Origin: VXYL01 sp965199945
GTDB taxonomy: Bacteria; Pseudomonadota; Gammaproteobacteria; Pseudomonadales; Azotimanducaceae
Length of the DNA stretch: 64,000 bases
Reading direction: 5' to 3'
Assembly (NCBI GenBank): GCA_965199945.1
Contig: OZ241354.1
Coordinates: forward strand, 2,976,001-3,040,000
The position numbers were made by a program, and so were the translations under genes. The notes beneath the pieces were generated by a model. It had not been told where the DNA came from. It ran no database searches and was given only the letters and a program-made list of their open reading frames with translations. The number at the start of each line of letters is the position of its first letter. The first letter of the stretch is position 1. Positions 53,458-62,679 of the stretch are shown one piece after another.

Positions 53458-54239
53458 GCCGGGGACGCCTGTCGGTCGCGGGACGGACGGTCTACGTCGG
53501 CCCGGCGTCGTCTGCTTCCGCGAACGAGCGCTGCGTCGTCTTCATCCACGGCGCTGGCATGGACCACACCGTGTGGGCGCTGCCGATCCGCCACTTCGCC
53601 CGCAAGGGCTGGCGGGTGCTGGCCGTCGATCTGCCCGGCCACGGGCGCACCGAAGGCCCGCCGCTGGATTCGATTGTCGGCATGGCGAACTGGCTCGCGA
53701 CGGTGCTCGATGCCGCCGAAGCGGAGGCCGCGGCGGTGGCCGGACACAGCATGGGCTCGCTGGTCGCCTGGGAGTTCGCGCGGCGCCACGGCGCGCGCTG
53801 TTCGGCGTTGGCGCTGCTCGGCACGTCGGCGCCGATGCCGGTGACGGATCAGCTGCTCGACGCCGCAAGCGACGACCATCACGCCGCCATCGACATGGCG
53901 AATGCGTGGAGCCACAGCCCGCGCGGGCGCATCGGCGGCAACGCGGCGCCGGGCGTGTGGATGCTCGGCGCCGGGGAGCGCCTGCTCGAACGCGCAGGGC
54001 CCGGGGTGCTGCACGCCGATCTCGCCGCCTGCAACGGCTATTCCGCAGGCGACGGCGGCGTCGATTGTCCAGTGCTGGTGGTGGTTGGCGAAGCCGATCA
54101 GATGACGCCGGCGAAGGCCGCCCTCGGCGTCGCCGCCAAGGCGAACGCCCGCATCGCGCGCTTGCCCGGCTGCGGGCACGCCATGCTCAGCGAGCGACCG
54201 AACGACGTGCTCGACGCGCTGCTGACGGCGTTTCCTTAA
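53454..54239 (+). CDS. alpha/beta hydrolase
   Basis: 261-residue hydrolase with an oxyanion segment HGAGMDHTVWALP, nucleophile AGHSMGSLVAWEF, an Asp in VVGEADQMTP and His in GCGHAMLSERP. Similar to esterases and lactonases of the meta-cleavage type. Coupled to metY, but metY partners are usually homoserine acetyltransferases, which this is not (those are about 370 residues). Substrate unknown. Confidence 0.88.
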   Translation: MSRGRLSVAGRTVYVGPASSASANERCVVFIHGAGMDHTVWALPIRHFARKGWRVLAVDLPGHGRTEGPPLDSIVGMANWLATVLDAAEAEAAAVAGHSMGSLVAWEFARRHGARCSALALLGTSAPMPVTDQLLDAASDDHHAAIDMANAWSHSPRGRIGGNAAPGVWMLGAGERLLERAGPGVLHADLAACNGYSAGDGGVDCPVLVVVGEADQMTPAKAALGVAAKANARIARLPGCGHAMLSERPNDVLDALLTAFP

Positions 54240-54289
54240 GGCTTGAGCGGCAGGCTGCGCAGGAACGCCGCCGCGGCGCCACGCCACTC

Positions 54290-56269
54290 GTGACCCAGGA
54301 CACGCGGCGCCTCCGCAACCGACGCACGTCGGCAGCGCTCGCCACACTGGCGCTTGGCTGCGCGATCTTGGGCGACGCGGCGCAGGATCCTTCCGCCGGC
54401 TATTCCGACCCGACTTGGCCGCGCGGCTGGTTCGAGCCGATGAAGACCGCCAGCGAACTGGGCATTCGCGCCTTCTCCCAAAGCCCGGTTCTCGACGGCA
54501 AGGGCCTGCCTCCGGTCGCCGAGCGCCTGCCCGACGATCCGCCGGTGGCGACGCCGCTGGCCGAGAACGGCATCTACGGCGGCACCGCGCGCATCACCTT
54601 CACCGAGTGGCTGACGTTCCCGAACGTGGAGGCGCCGCTGTCGATTTCCGCCGACATGCGCTCGTTCCTGCCCAATCTGGCGGAGACCTGGGACGTGAGC
54701 GAAGACGGCCGCGAGATCACGCTCAAGCTGCGCCCCGGCATCAAGTGGTCCGACGGCGCGCCGCTCACGAGCGACGACTTCCTGTTCGTGTTCAACGACC
54801 TGTTCCTCAACGCCGAGTACGCGCCGGTGACCGACCGCAACGTGGCCGGCGGACGCGCCGTGAAGATCGACGACTTGACGTTCCGCTACGAGTTCGAGTC
54901 GCCGCATCCGCTGTTCGTCAATCTGCTCGCGCAATACGGCAACTTTCTGGTGGCGCCGAAGCACTACTACCGCAACTTCCATCCGTCCTACGTGGACCGG
55001 GCCGTGCTCAGCGAACGCATTGCCGAGGAGGGCTTCACCAGCTGGATGCAGTACATCGGCGAGTGCCGCCGGGGGCGCATCGAACAGAGCGTGAACGCGC
55101 CCACGCTCGACGCCCACCGCATGGTGAGCCGCACGCCCCGGCTGGCGCGCTACGAGCGCAATCCCTACTACTTCAAGGTCGATCCCGCCGGACGCCAGCT
55201 GCCCTACGTCGATGCCGTGGAGTCGCTGGACGTCACCGACAAGCAGGTGCTCACGGCGATGACGTCCACCGGGCAGCTGGACTTCTCGTCCTACGAGATG
55301 CGCACCCAGGACATCCCGCTGCTCAAGCTCGGCGAGCGCACCGGCGCCATCCGGGTGCATGTGTGGCAGCGCCTGCACTCCAGCGACGTGGTGATCCAGC
55401 CGAACTACAACCACGAGGACGAACAGCTGCGCCAGCTCTACTGGGACGTGCGCTTCCGGCGCGCCCTCTCCATCGCCATCAACCGCGAAGAGATGAACGA
55501 AATCATCTACTTCGGGCGCGGCACCCCGCGCCAGGTGACGGCGCATCCAACGAGCGTCTTCTACCAGCCGGAGTTCGCCACCGCCTATGCCGAGTACGAC
55601 CCGGATCGCGCCAACGCGCTGCTTGCGGAGGTGGGCCTGCACGACAGCGACGGCGACGGGCTGCGCGAGTACCCGGACGGCTCGAAGCTCACCATCACCT
55701 TGGAGTTCATCGACTGGGAAACGCCCAAGGGCATCACCTTGGAGCTGGTCTCCGCGTACTGGCGCGAAGTGGGCATCGACCTGCGCTTGAAGGTGGTGGA
55801 CAGCAATCTGCAGTCGGCGCGCGCCCAGGCCGGCGAGATGCAGATGACGGCGTGGCACGCCGACCGCGTGACGGACATCCTGCTGCCCCTGCAGCCGGAC
55901 TGGTGGGTGCCCCGGCGCGCTGGCTGGGACATGGCGATGTGGAACCTGTGGGCGCGCTGGCACCAGACCGGCGGCGAGCTGGGCGAAGAGCCGCCGCCGA
56001 TCATGAAGCGACTGCAGGGCTGGGCCGAGGAACTGCGCACGACCATGGACGACGAACGGCGCCTGGAGCTCGGGCGGCGCATCCTCGCCACCCACGCCGA
56101 GAACGTGTGGAACATCGGCACGGTGGGCCTGGCGCCGCATCCGGTGGTCATCAGCAGCCGCTTGCGCGGGGTGCCGCCGGTGGCCGTCTGGGGCTGGGAC
56201 ATCCGCTGGACGATGGCCAGCCAGCCATCGACCTGGTACTTCGACGAATCGGGAAGCGCGTCGCCTTGA
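54290..56269 (+). CDS. extracellular solute-binding protein, family 5 (peptide/nickel-type)
   Basis: 659-residue periplasmic binding protein of an ABC importer. An N-terminal export signal (TSAALATLALGCAILGDAAQ) precedes the two-lobe domain: the marks ETWDVSEDGREITLKLRPGI and WSDGAPLTSDDFLFVFND are the SBP_bac_5 core, and YWDVRFRRALSIAINREEMN the second lobe. It is 100-150 residues longer than OppA/DppA. The GTG start at 54290 is used for want of a better one. No ABC permease or ATPase is adjacent, and its stop overlaps hrpA (TTGA), so it is an orphan binding protein. Confidence 0.88.
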   Translation: MTQDTRRLRNRRTSAALATLALGCAILGDAAQDPSAGYSDPTWPRGWFEPMKTASELGIRAFSQSPVLDGKGLPPVAERLPDDPPVATPLAENGIYGGTARITFTEWLTFPNVEAPLSISADMRSFLPNLAETWDVSEDGREITLKLRPGIKWSDGAPLTSDDFLFVFNDLFLNAEYAPVTDRNVAGGRAVKIDDLTFRYEFESPHPLFVNLLAQYGNFLVAPKHYYRNFHPSYVDRAVLSERIAEEGFTSWMQYIGECRRGRIEQSVNAPTLDAHRMVSRTPRLARYERNPYYFKVDPAGRQLPYVDAVESLDVTDKQVLTAMTSTGQLDFSSYEMRTQDIPLLKLGERTGAIRVHVWQRLHSSDVVIQPNYNHEDEQLRQLYWDVRFRRALSIAINREEMNEIIYFGRGTPRQVTAHPTSVFYQPEFATAYAEYDPDRANALLAEVGLHDSDGDGLREYPDGSKLTITLEFIDWETPKGITLELVSAYWREVGIDLRLKVVDSNLQSARAQAGEMQMTAWHADRVTDILLPLQPDWWVPRRAGWDMAMWNLWARWHQTGGELGEEPPPIMKRLQGWAEELRTTMDDERRLELGRRILATHAENVWNIGTVGLAPHPVVISSRLRGVPPVAVWGWDIRWTMASQPSTWYFDESGSASP

Positions 56270-59200
56270 AGCCGCGCCCCTTGCCGCCGAATCTCGCCGA
56301 GCCGGCATTTCCCGATCAACTGCCGATTGCGCCGCGCATCGGCGAGATCGTCGATCTGCTCCGCCGCCACCAGGTGCTGGTGGTGGCCGGCGAGACTGGT
56401 TCCGGCAAGACGACCCAGTTGCCGAAAGCGTGTCTAGCGGCGGGCCTGGGCCGCGCCGGCGCCATCGCCCACACGCAGCCGCGCCGCCTCGCCGCGCGCA
56501 CCGTGGCGGCGCGCATCGCGGAAGAACTTGGCGTCGATCTGGGCCGCGAAGTCGGCTATGCGGTGCGCTTCGCCGATCGCACGTCGGACGCGACGGTGCT
56601 CAAGGTGATGACCGACGGCCTGCTGCTGAACGAGATCCAGCGCGACCGCAAGCTCCGCCGCTACGAATGCGTGATCGTCGACGAAGCCCACGAACGCAGC
56701 CTGAACGTCGATTTCATCCTCGGCAGCTTGAAGCGTCTGCTGGTTATCCGGCGCGACTTCAAGGTGGTGGTCACCAGCGCGACCATCGACGTGCAGGCGT
56801 TCGCCAAGCACTTCGGCGACGCGCCGGTAGTGCAGGTGAGCGGACGCGGCTATCCGGTGGAAGTCGTCTACCGTCCGCTCGAGGACGATTCCGACGCGGC
56901 GCTCGTCGACTGCGTGGAGGCCATCGTCCGCGACGCGCCGGCGCCACGGCGCGACATCCTCGTCTTCCAATCCGGCGAGCGGGAGATCTTCGACAACGCG
57001 CGACTGCTCAAGCGCGCCTTTGCCGAGCGTCTGGACGTGCTGCCGCTCTATGCCCGCCTGCCGGCCGTCGAACAGCAGCGCGTGTTCGCGCCCGGGCCGA
57101 AGCAGCGCGTGGTGCTGGCGACCAATGTCGCCGAAACCAGCATCACCGTGCCGAACATCGGCTACGTCGTCGATCCCGGGCTCGCCCGCGTCAGCCGCTA
57201 CAGCTATCGCGCCAAGCTGCAGCGCCTGCCCATCGAGCGCATCTCCCGGGCGAGTGCCCAGCAGCGCGCCGGGCGTTGCGGGCGCATCGCGCCGGGCGTC
57301 TGCTACCGCCTCTACGACGAGGAGGACTTCGCATCCCGCCCGGCCTACACCGACCCCGAGATCAAGCGCACCAACTTGGCGTCCGTGGTGCTGGCGATGC
57401 GGGCGTTCCGCCTCGGCGACATCGAGAAGTTCCCGTTCGTCGATCCGCCCGATGCGCGCGCGGTGCGCGACGCCGTGCGCCTGCTGCACGAATTGCAGGC
57501 GCTCGACAACGACGAACTCACCGAGACCGGGCGGGCGATGGCGCGGTTGCCGGTGGATCCACGGCTGGCGCGAATGCTCGTCGAAGCGGCGCGAACGGGC
57601 GTCTTGGCGGAGGCGCTGATCGTGGTCTCGGCCCTCGCTTCCCAGGACCCGCGCTTGCGCCCGCTCGATCGGCGCGACGCCGCCGACGCGGCGCACGCGG
57701 AGTTCGTCCAATCCGCCGTCGCCGGCAATGGCCGCAAGAGCCGAGGGGATGGCAAAGCGGATGCGCCAGCCTCGGACTTCGCCGTCTACCTCGACCTCTG
57801 GGGCTGGCTGGAGGAAACGCGCGGCGCACACAGCCGCAACGGTTTTCGCCGCGTTCTGGAGAAGCGCTTCCTGAGCCCGCCACGGGTGCGCGAGTGGCAC
57901 GCGCTGCACCGGCAGTTGCTGCTCGCCTGCCGCGCGCTCGGCTTCAAGATCAACGCCGCGCCGGCCGACTACGCGACCTTGCATCGGGCATTGCTGAGCG
58001 GCTCCCTGGGCTTCATCGGTTTGCGCCGAGACTTGGAAGACCCAGCTTCTGCCAAAGGGAGCGCCGACGCCAAGCGCCGCCGGCCGGCCGAATACGACGG
58101 CGCACGCGGCTTGAAGTTCCGCATCTTTCCGGCCTCGGCGCTGCGCCGGCGCGCGCCGCGCTGGGTCTTCGCGGCGGAAATCGGCGACACCGGCCAAACA
58201 TGGGCGCACTGCGTGGCCGAGGTCGCGCCGGAGTGGATCGAGGCCGCGGCCAGGCACATCGCCAAATCCACCTTCTCCGAACCGCGCTGGGACGACGCCC
58301 GGGGCGAGGCGGTGGTGCTTGAGCGAGTGACGGTCTACGGGCTGGCCGTTGTCACGGATCGCCCCAAGTCGGCCGCGCAAGCGGACGTGCAGGCGGCGCG
58401 GGAACTCTTCGTGCGCGAGGTGCTGTTGCGCCGCGACCGCAGCCAGTCCCGGCATCAGCTGACGGCGCCGTTCCTCGACCGCAACGAGGCCCTGCTGCGG
58501 CGCGTCGAGGAACGCCAGGCGAGAGGGCGGCGCGCCGGCTCGGTCGCCAGCGAGAGCGCGCGGATGCGCTTCTATCTGGAACGGCTGCCGCGCGGCGTGT
58601 ATTCCGTGGCCACTTGGCAGCGTCATGCGCGGCGGGCAAGCGCCGCGGCGCTCGCGGCGTTCGAGATGTCCGAAGCCGATCTGCTTGGCGACGCCAGCGC
58701 CGAGTTCGATGCCGCGGATTTCCCGTCGCGCCTGCAAGTCGGCGACGCGACCTTGACGCTCGCCTACAAGTTCGCCCCCGGCGAGCCCGACGACGGCGTG
58801 AGCGCCCGCATCGACTTGGCGACGTTGCAGCAACTGGATGCCGATGCCTTGGACTGGCTGGTGCCGGGATTCTTCGAGGAGAAGTGCCTTGCGCTGGTGA
58901 AGGCGCTGCCCAAGGCCTGGCGACGGCGCCTTGGCCCGGCGCCGGATCGAATTCGCGGCGTTCTGCCGCAACTGTTGGCCGACGGAACCTACCGCCGCGG
59001 CAAGCTGCTGCCAGCGCTTTCCGCGGCGCTGCGAAGCTCATGCGGCGTGGACGTTCCGCAGGACGCCTGGCAGCCGGAAGCGGTGCCGCCGCATCTGCGC
59101 ATGAACGTGCAGCTGCGCGACCGGCGACGACGGCGCAAGCTGGATCAAGACCGCGACATCGACGCCTTGCGCAAACGCGCCCTGGCGACGGCAGAGCAGA

Positions 59201-60090
59201 CCGCCGGCGACCACTGGCGGCGGGAGTGGGAGCGCCACGGCCTCGCGCGGTTCCCCGAAGAAGGCGTTCCGCCGACTCGCACGGTGCGCACCGCCGGCGG
59301 CACCGCACTCGTCCATCCGGTGCTGGTGGATCGCGGCGCGAGCGTCGATCTCCTGATTCGCGCCACGCCGGGCGGGCGCGACGCCTTGAACCGCCACGGC
59401 TACGCGCGCCTCGCGCTCCTGGCGGACGCGCAGACCGCACGCCGGCTGCGCCGCGAAGTCGAACGCGACACCGCCCTCGCCCTGCACTACGCGCCCCTAG
59501 GCACGGTCTCGGAACTGGCGGACGCGGTACTGCTGGCCTCGGCCTGGTTCGCCTGGTTCGAGGGCCGCGAACTGCCCGCGACGCGCGCCGAGTTCGATGC
59601 GCGCCTCGCCGAGTCCGGGCTGGCGCCGACCTTTGCCGCCACGCTCGAGCGCACGCGCCAAGTGCTGAAGCTGCGCTTCGAGCTGAGCCGCGCTCTCGAC
59701 GCCCTCGCATCGCCGGCGTTCGCGCCCAGCCGCGCCGACATGGCCGGCCAACTTCAATGCCTCGTCGCCCCGGACTTCCTCCGCCACGCTTCCAAAGCTC
59801 TGCTCGAGGACCTGCCCCGCTACTTAGCCGGCATCGCCTACCGCATCGACAACCTGCAAGGCCGCGTCGCCAAGGACCGTGCCGGCATGGCTGCGGTCGC
59901 GCCTTGGGAGGCACGGCTGGCGGCATTGCGCGAAGCCGGCGACTCGGCCGCGACGGCGGAACTGCACCAACTGGTTCAAGAGTTCCGCATCGCCACCTTC
60001 AGCCAGCCCGTCGGCACGGCGGTGAAGGTCTCCGCCAAGCGGCTGCAGCAGCGCTTCGACGCCGCCGAAGGGCTGCTGGCTGGCGCCTAG
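56266..60090 (+). CDS. hrpA: ATP-dependent RNA helicase HrpA
   Basis: 1274-residue DEAH helicase. Walker A is GETGSGKT at 42-49 and DEAH at 139-142. SAT follows, then the second RecA domain with ATNVAETSITVP and QRAGRCGRIAPG. The helicase-associated and OB-fold regions come next, and a long C-terminal DUF3418-type region (about 700-1274) is present, as in E. coli HrpA (about 1300). HrpA resolves stalled or collided ribosomes on mRNA. TTG start overlapping the stop of the binding-protein gene. Confidence 0.93.
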   Translation: MKPRPLPPNLAEPAFPDQLPIAPRIGEIVDLLRRHQVLVVAGETGSGKTTQLPKACLAAGLGRAGAIAHTQPRRLAARTVAARIAEELGVDLGREVGYAVRFADRTSDATVLKVMTDGLLLNEIQRDRKLRRYECVIVDEAHERSLNVDFILGSLKRLLVIRRDFKVVVTSATIDVQAFAKHFGDAPVVQVSGRGYPVEVVYRPLEDDSDAALVDCVEAIVRDAPAPRRDILVFQSGEREIFDNARLLKRAFAERLDVLPLYARLPAVEQQRVFAPGPKQRVVLATNVAETSITVPNIGYVVDPGLARVSRYSYRAKLQRLPIERISRASAQQRAGRCGRIAPGVCYRLYDEEDFASRPAYTDPEIKRTNLASVVLAMRAFRLGDIEKFPFVDPPDARAVRDAVRLLHELQALDNDELTETGRAMARLPVDPRLARMLVEAARTGVLAEALIVVSALASQDPRLRPLDRRDAADAAHAEFVQSAVAGNGRKSRGDGKADAPASDFAVYLDLWGWLEETRGAHSRNGFRRVLEKRFLSPPRVREWHALHRQLLLACRALGFKINAAPADYATLHRALLSGSLGFIGLRRDLEDPASAKGSADAKRRRPAEYDGARGLKFRIFPASALRRRAPRWVFAAEIGDTGQTWAHCVAEVAPEWIEAAARHIAKSTFSEPRWDDARGEAVVLERVTVYGLAVVTDRPKSAAQADVQAARELFVREVLLRRDRSQSRHQLTAPFLDRNEALLRRVEERQARGRRAGSVASESARMRFYLERLPRGVYSVATWQRHARRASAAALAAFEMSEADLLGDASAEFDAADFPSRLQVGDATLTLAYKFAPGEPDDGVSARIDLATLQQLDADALDWLVPGFFEEKCLALVKALPKAWRRRLGPAPDRIRGVLPQLLADGTYRRGKLLPALSAALRSSCGVDVPQDAWQPEAVPPHLRMNVQLRDRRRRRKLDQDRDIDALRKRALATAEQTAGDHWRREWERHGLARFPEEGVPPTRTVRTAGGTALVHPVLVDRGASVDLLIRATPGGRDALNRHGYARLALLADAQTARRLRREVERDTALALHYAPLGTVSELADAVLLASAWFAWFEGRELPATRAEFDARLAESGLAPTFAATLERTRQVLKLRFELSRALDALASPAFAPSRADMAGQLQCLVAPDFLRHASKALLEDLPRYLAGIAYRIDNLQGRVAKDRAGMAAVAPWEARLAALREAGDSAATAELHQLVQEFRIATFSQPVGTAVKVSAKRLQQRFDAAEGLLAGA

Positions 60091-60407
60091 CTGGCGGCGG
60101 CCCGGCCAAAGGCGTTTCGTTGCGGAAACGTCAAGGGCTGCTCATGTCGCACGGCAAGCCCTTCTTCAACCGGATGCTGGCCGATTTCCGCCTTCCCAGC
60201 TACACGGTCGATCACGAGCTGTTTGCCGAACAAAGTCAATGCAACATATTGACTACAAAAGCCTTTTTGCAGGTGGTGGTGAGCTTTCGGCCTAGAGCCC
60301 CACTTCAGAGGGCGGATTTCCTACAAAACGGCGGGCTGTTTTCCGCTTCACGGCCGTTTGGGAACAGGCGAAGGTGGCGTATTCCCTACACACCCGAGGA
60401 AATCGCC
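60091..60407. other. 317-base interval between hrpA and the ligase gene
   Basis: It holds a small hairpin (CGTTTC/GAAACG near 60110-60130) that may end hrpA transcription. A frame from ATG at 60144 (MSHGKPFFNRMLADFRLPSY and on) stays open into the ligase gene but has no recognisable product. A locally AT-rich part around 60225-60275 contains TTGACT and may be the ligase promoter. No other gene is seen. Confidence 0.45.
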
Positions 60408-61277
60408 ATGCTCTTGTTCCGAACTCGCGTCGCGAACCGCGCCGTCGCGCTGCTTCTGCTGCTCTTCGCGCCGGCTCACTCCGTCCATGCCGCCCATGCA
60501 CAGGCGGCGCCCGCCGTGGCGCTGGCCCAGACCTACCGCGAGGGCGTCGACGTCGCCGCCTATTGGGTGAGCGAAAAGCTGGACGGCGTGTACGCCCGCT
60601 GGGACGGCGATGTGTTCGTCTCGCGCACCGGCAACCGCTTCAACGCGCCAGCGTGGTTCTTCGCTGGCTTCCCCGCGCTTCCCCTCGACGGCGAACTTTG
60701 GATGGGCCGCGGCACGTTCGACAAGCTCTCCGGCGTAGTTCGACGGCGCGCGCCCGATCACGGTGCGTGGCGGGAGGTGCGTTTCATGGTCTTCGACCTG
60801 CCCAGCCACGCCGCGGACTTCAACGGCCGCCTGCAGCGGCTGAAGGAAATCTTCGCCACCCTCGATTCGCCCTACATCGGCTTGGTGGAACAGCGCCGGG
60901 TGGCAAGCCACGACGCTCTGATGGCCTTGCTCGACGAAGTGGTCGCGCGAGGCGGCGAGGGGCTCATGCTGCGACGGGCGGGTTCGATCCATCGCCCCGG
61001 CCGCAGCGCCGACCTGCTCAAGCTCAAGCGCTTCGACGACGCCGAAGCCACTGTGGTGGGACATCTGCCGGGCAAGGGGAAGTACGCCGGCATGCTCGGT
61101 GCGCTGTTGTTGGAGATGCCGGACGGTCGCCGTTTCCGCGTCGGCACCGGCTTCACGGACGAGCAGCGCCGCCATCCGCCGCCGCTCGGTGCCACGGTCA
61201 CCTACAAGCACTACGGCCACACCAACACCGGCGTGCCGCGCTTCGCCAGCTTCCTGCGCGTTCGCGACAAGCGTTAG
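60408..61277 (+). CDS. ATP-dependent DNA ligase, periplasmic Lig E type
   Basis: 289-residue minimal ligase. It has a signal peptide (about 1-33, VALLLLLFAPAHSVHAAHAQ), the adenylation motif SEKLDGVYARWDG with Lys57, GELWMGRGTF (motif III), GEGLMLRRAG (motif IV) and LLKLKRF (motif V). A short OB domain ends the protein, with no zinc finger or BRCT. These are the marks of Lig E enzymes of Proteobacteria, which are exported and may repair incoming or extracellular DNA. ATG with GAGGAAA upstream. A long GC hairpin follows at 61360. Confidence 0.9.
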   Translation: MLLFRTRVANRAVALLLLLFAPAHSVHAAHAQAAPAVALAQTYREGVDVAAYWVSEKLDGVYARWDGDVFVSRTGNRFNAPAWFFAGFPALPLDGELWMGRGTFDKLSGVVRRRAPDHGAWREVRFMVFDLPSHAADFNGRLQRLKEIFATLDSPYIGLVEQRRVASHDALMALLDEVVARGGEGLMLRRAGSIHRPGRSADLLKLKRFDDAEATVVGHLPGKGKYAGMLGALLLEMPDGRRFRVGTGFTDEQRRHPPPLGATVTYKHYGHTNTGVPRFASFLRVRDKR

Positions 61278-61359
61278 GAAGGTCTGATCCAGTGGCGATG
61301 CGGCGACGATTGCCGCGGCAAGGATTCCGTGCCGCCGAAGTGCTGCTGGCTGGCAGCGA

Positions 61360-61390
61360 GCCGGCCGGGGTTGCTTGGCCCCGGCCCGGC
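61360..61390 (+). terminator. GC-rich hairpin behind the ligase gene
   Basis: GCCGGCCGGGG (61360-61370) pairs with CCCCGGCCCGGC (61379-61390) with one bulged base around an 8-base loop. It sits 80 bases past the ligase stop and separates the ligase from ssrA. No T-run. Confidence 0.55.
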
Positions 61391-61426
61391 TAGGCCGGAG
61401 TCGCCCATTGCGCTCGCAAATGCTGG

Positions 61427-61432
61427 TATGAT
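61427..61432 (+). promoter_or_regulatory. -10 element of ssrA (TATGAT)
   Basis: TATGAT 49 bases before the mature tmRNA 5' end. The best -35 candidate TTGCGC (61408-61413) is too close (13 bases), so the -35 is weak or the promoter is different. Confidence 0.35.
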
Positions 61433-61480
61433 GGCCACCAACGGATCAGCGAAGGAGCAAGACGCTCTTCCTGCCGCCAC

Positions 61481-61846
<366 letters not shown>

Positions 61847-61962
61847 ATCCAACGCTGGCGTACCTGTGAGGGTGCGACTATGCTTCCTGCATCCCCTGCC
61901 GCTGGTGGCCGCGGATGACATCCCTCCACACGCCTCGACTGCCGATTGAACGGACGCCGGAC

Positions 61963-62292
61963 ATGGACGCCATCAAGCGCCCGAATCCCGCCGTGCGGCT
62001 TCCCTGCCCGGCGAAGGACGCCGTCGTCGACACGCTGCGCGATCTGCTGCCCCAACTCGCCTTGATGGGCGGCGTGGTCGGCGTCTTCCTGTTCGGCAGC
62101 GTGGCTCGCGGGGAAGACACCCCGGAGAGCGACGTCGACGTCGCGGTGCAGATGCCACCCGACGTGGCGGCCAAGTACCGTGTCCGCGACTTCATGGAAC
62201 TGCACCTCAACCGCAGAGTCGATCTAACGCGGCTCCCCCTTCCCCCGCTGCTGGAGAACACGGCGGGGCGCGATCTCATTGAGGTTCGCTGA
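61963..62292 (+). CDS. MNT-type nucleotidyltransferase, orphan
   Basis: 109-residue minimal nucleotidyltransferase. FLFGSVARGEDTPESDVDVA contains GSxARG and DxD, the catalytic core of the MNT antitoxins that AMPylate HEPN toxins. ATG at 61963 is preferred; 61915 would add 16 residues. The usual HEPN gene is not found. The bases just past the stop read LREEVLER in one frame, like the start of a HEPN protein, but a stop comes ten codons later, so the partner seems truncated. It lies just behind ssrA. Confidence 0.75.
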   Translation: MDAIKRPNPAVRLPCPAKDAVVDTLRDLLPQLALMGGVVGVFLFGSVARGEDTPESDVDVAVQMPPDVAAKYRVRDFMELHLNRRVDLTRLPLPPLLENTAGRDLIEVR

Positions 62293-62386
62293 TGCCTGCG
62301 GGAGGAGGTCTTGGAACGCACGACACCGCCCGCTCCAACGAAGCGTCGATAGGTTCCCCCACTCAGGACAGAGGCGGGATCGGCCG

Positions 62387-62635
62387 CTAGGGGAGGTACG
62401 GGGCAGGGCGCTTCATCGTTGTTGAGCCCGGCGTTGCCCGCTTTGGCGCGACGCCGTCTTCCTGGCACCAAGCCAAGTACTCGTCGATGGACCGCTCGAA
62501 CTCCCGTCGCAGCTCGCCGATGTCAGCGCACTCGAAGGTGGCGATTGGATATGCGCCGCAGTTCACCACGCGGCCGTGCAGGACGTTCGCGGACTCGTCG
62601 AACTCCACGACAGCGACGTAGCCCTTGTATTCCAT
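62387..62635 (-). CDS. HicB-family antitoxin, orphan
   Basis: 82-residue HicB-like protein: MEYKGYVAVVEFDESANVLH, then GRVVNCGAYPIATFECAD and ELRREFERSIDEYLAWCQE match the degenerate RNase-H-like fold of HicB antitoxins. ATG at 62635 with GAAGG upstream. No HicA toxin gene is seen on either side, so it may be solitary or serve as regulator of the upstream restriction genes. It is 44 bases behind the restriction enzyme on the same strand. Confidence 0.75.
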   Translation of the reverse strand: MEYKGYVAVVEFDESANVLHGRVVNCGAYPIATFECADIGELRREFERSIDEYLAWCQEDGVAPKRATPGSTTMKRPAPYLP

Positions 62636-62679
62636 CGCGGGCCTTCGAGAGTCATCGCTTGGATGCATCGCGCAGAACC

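Noticed and set aside
54236..54310. Minus-strand frame ending WRGAAAAFLRSLPLKP, like the end of an alpha/beta hydrolase
   Set aside because: Too short, and it overlaps the start of the binding-protein gene; likeness may be chance.
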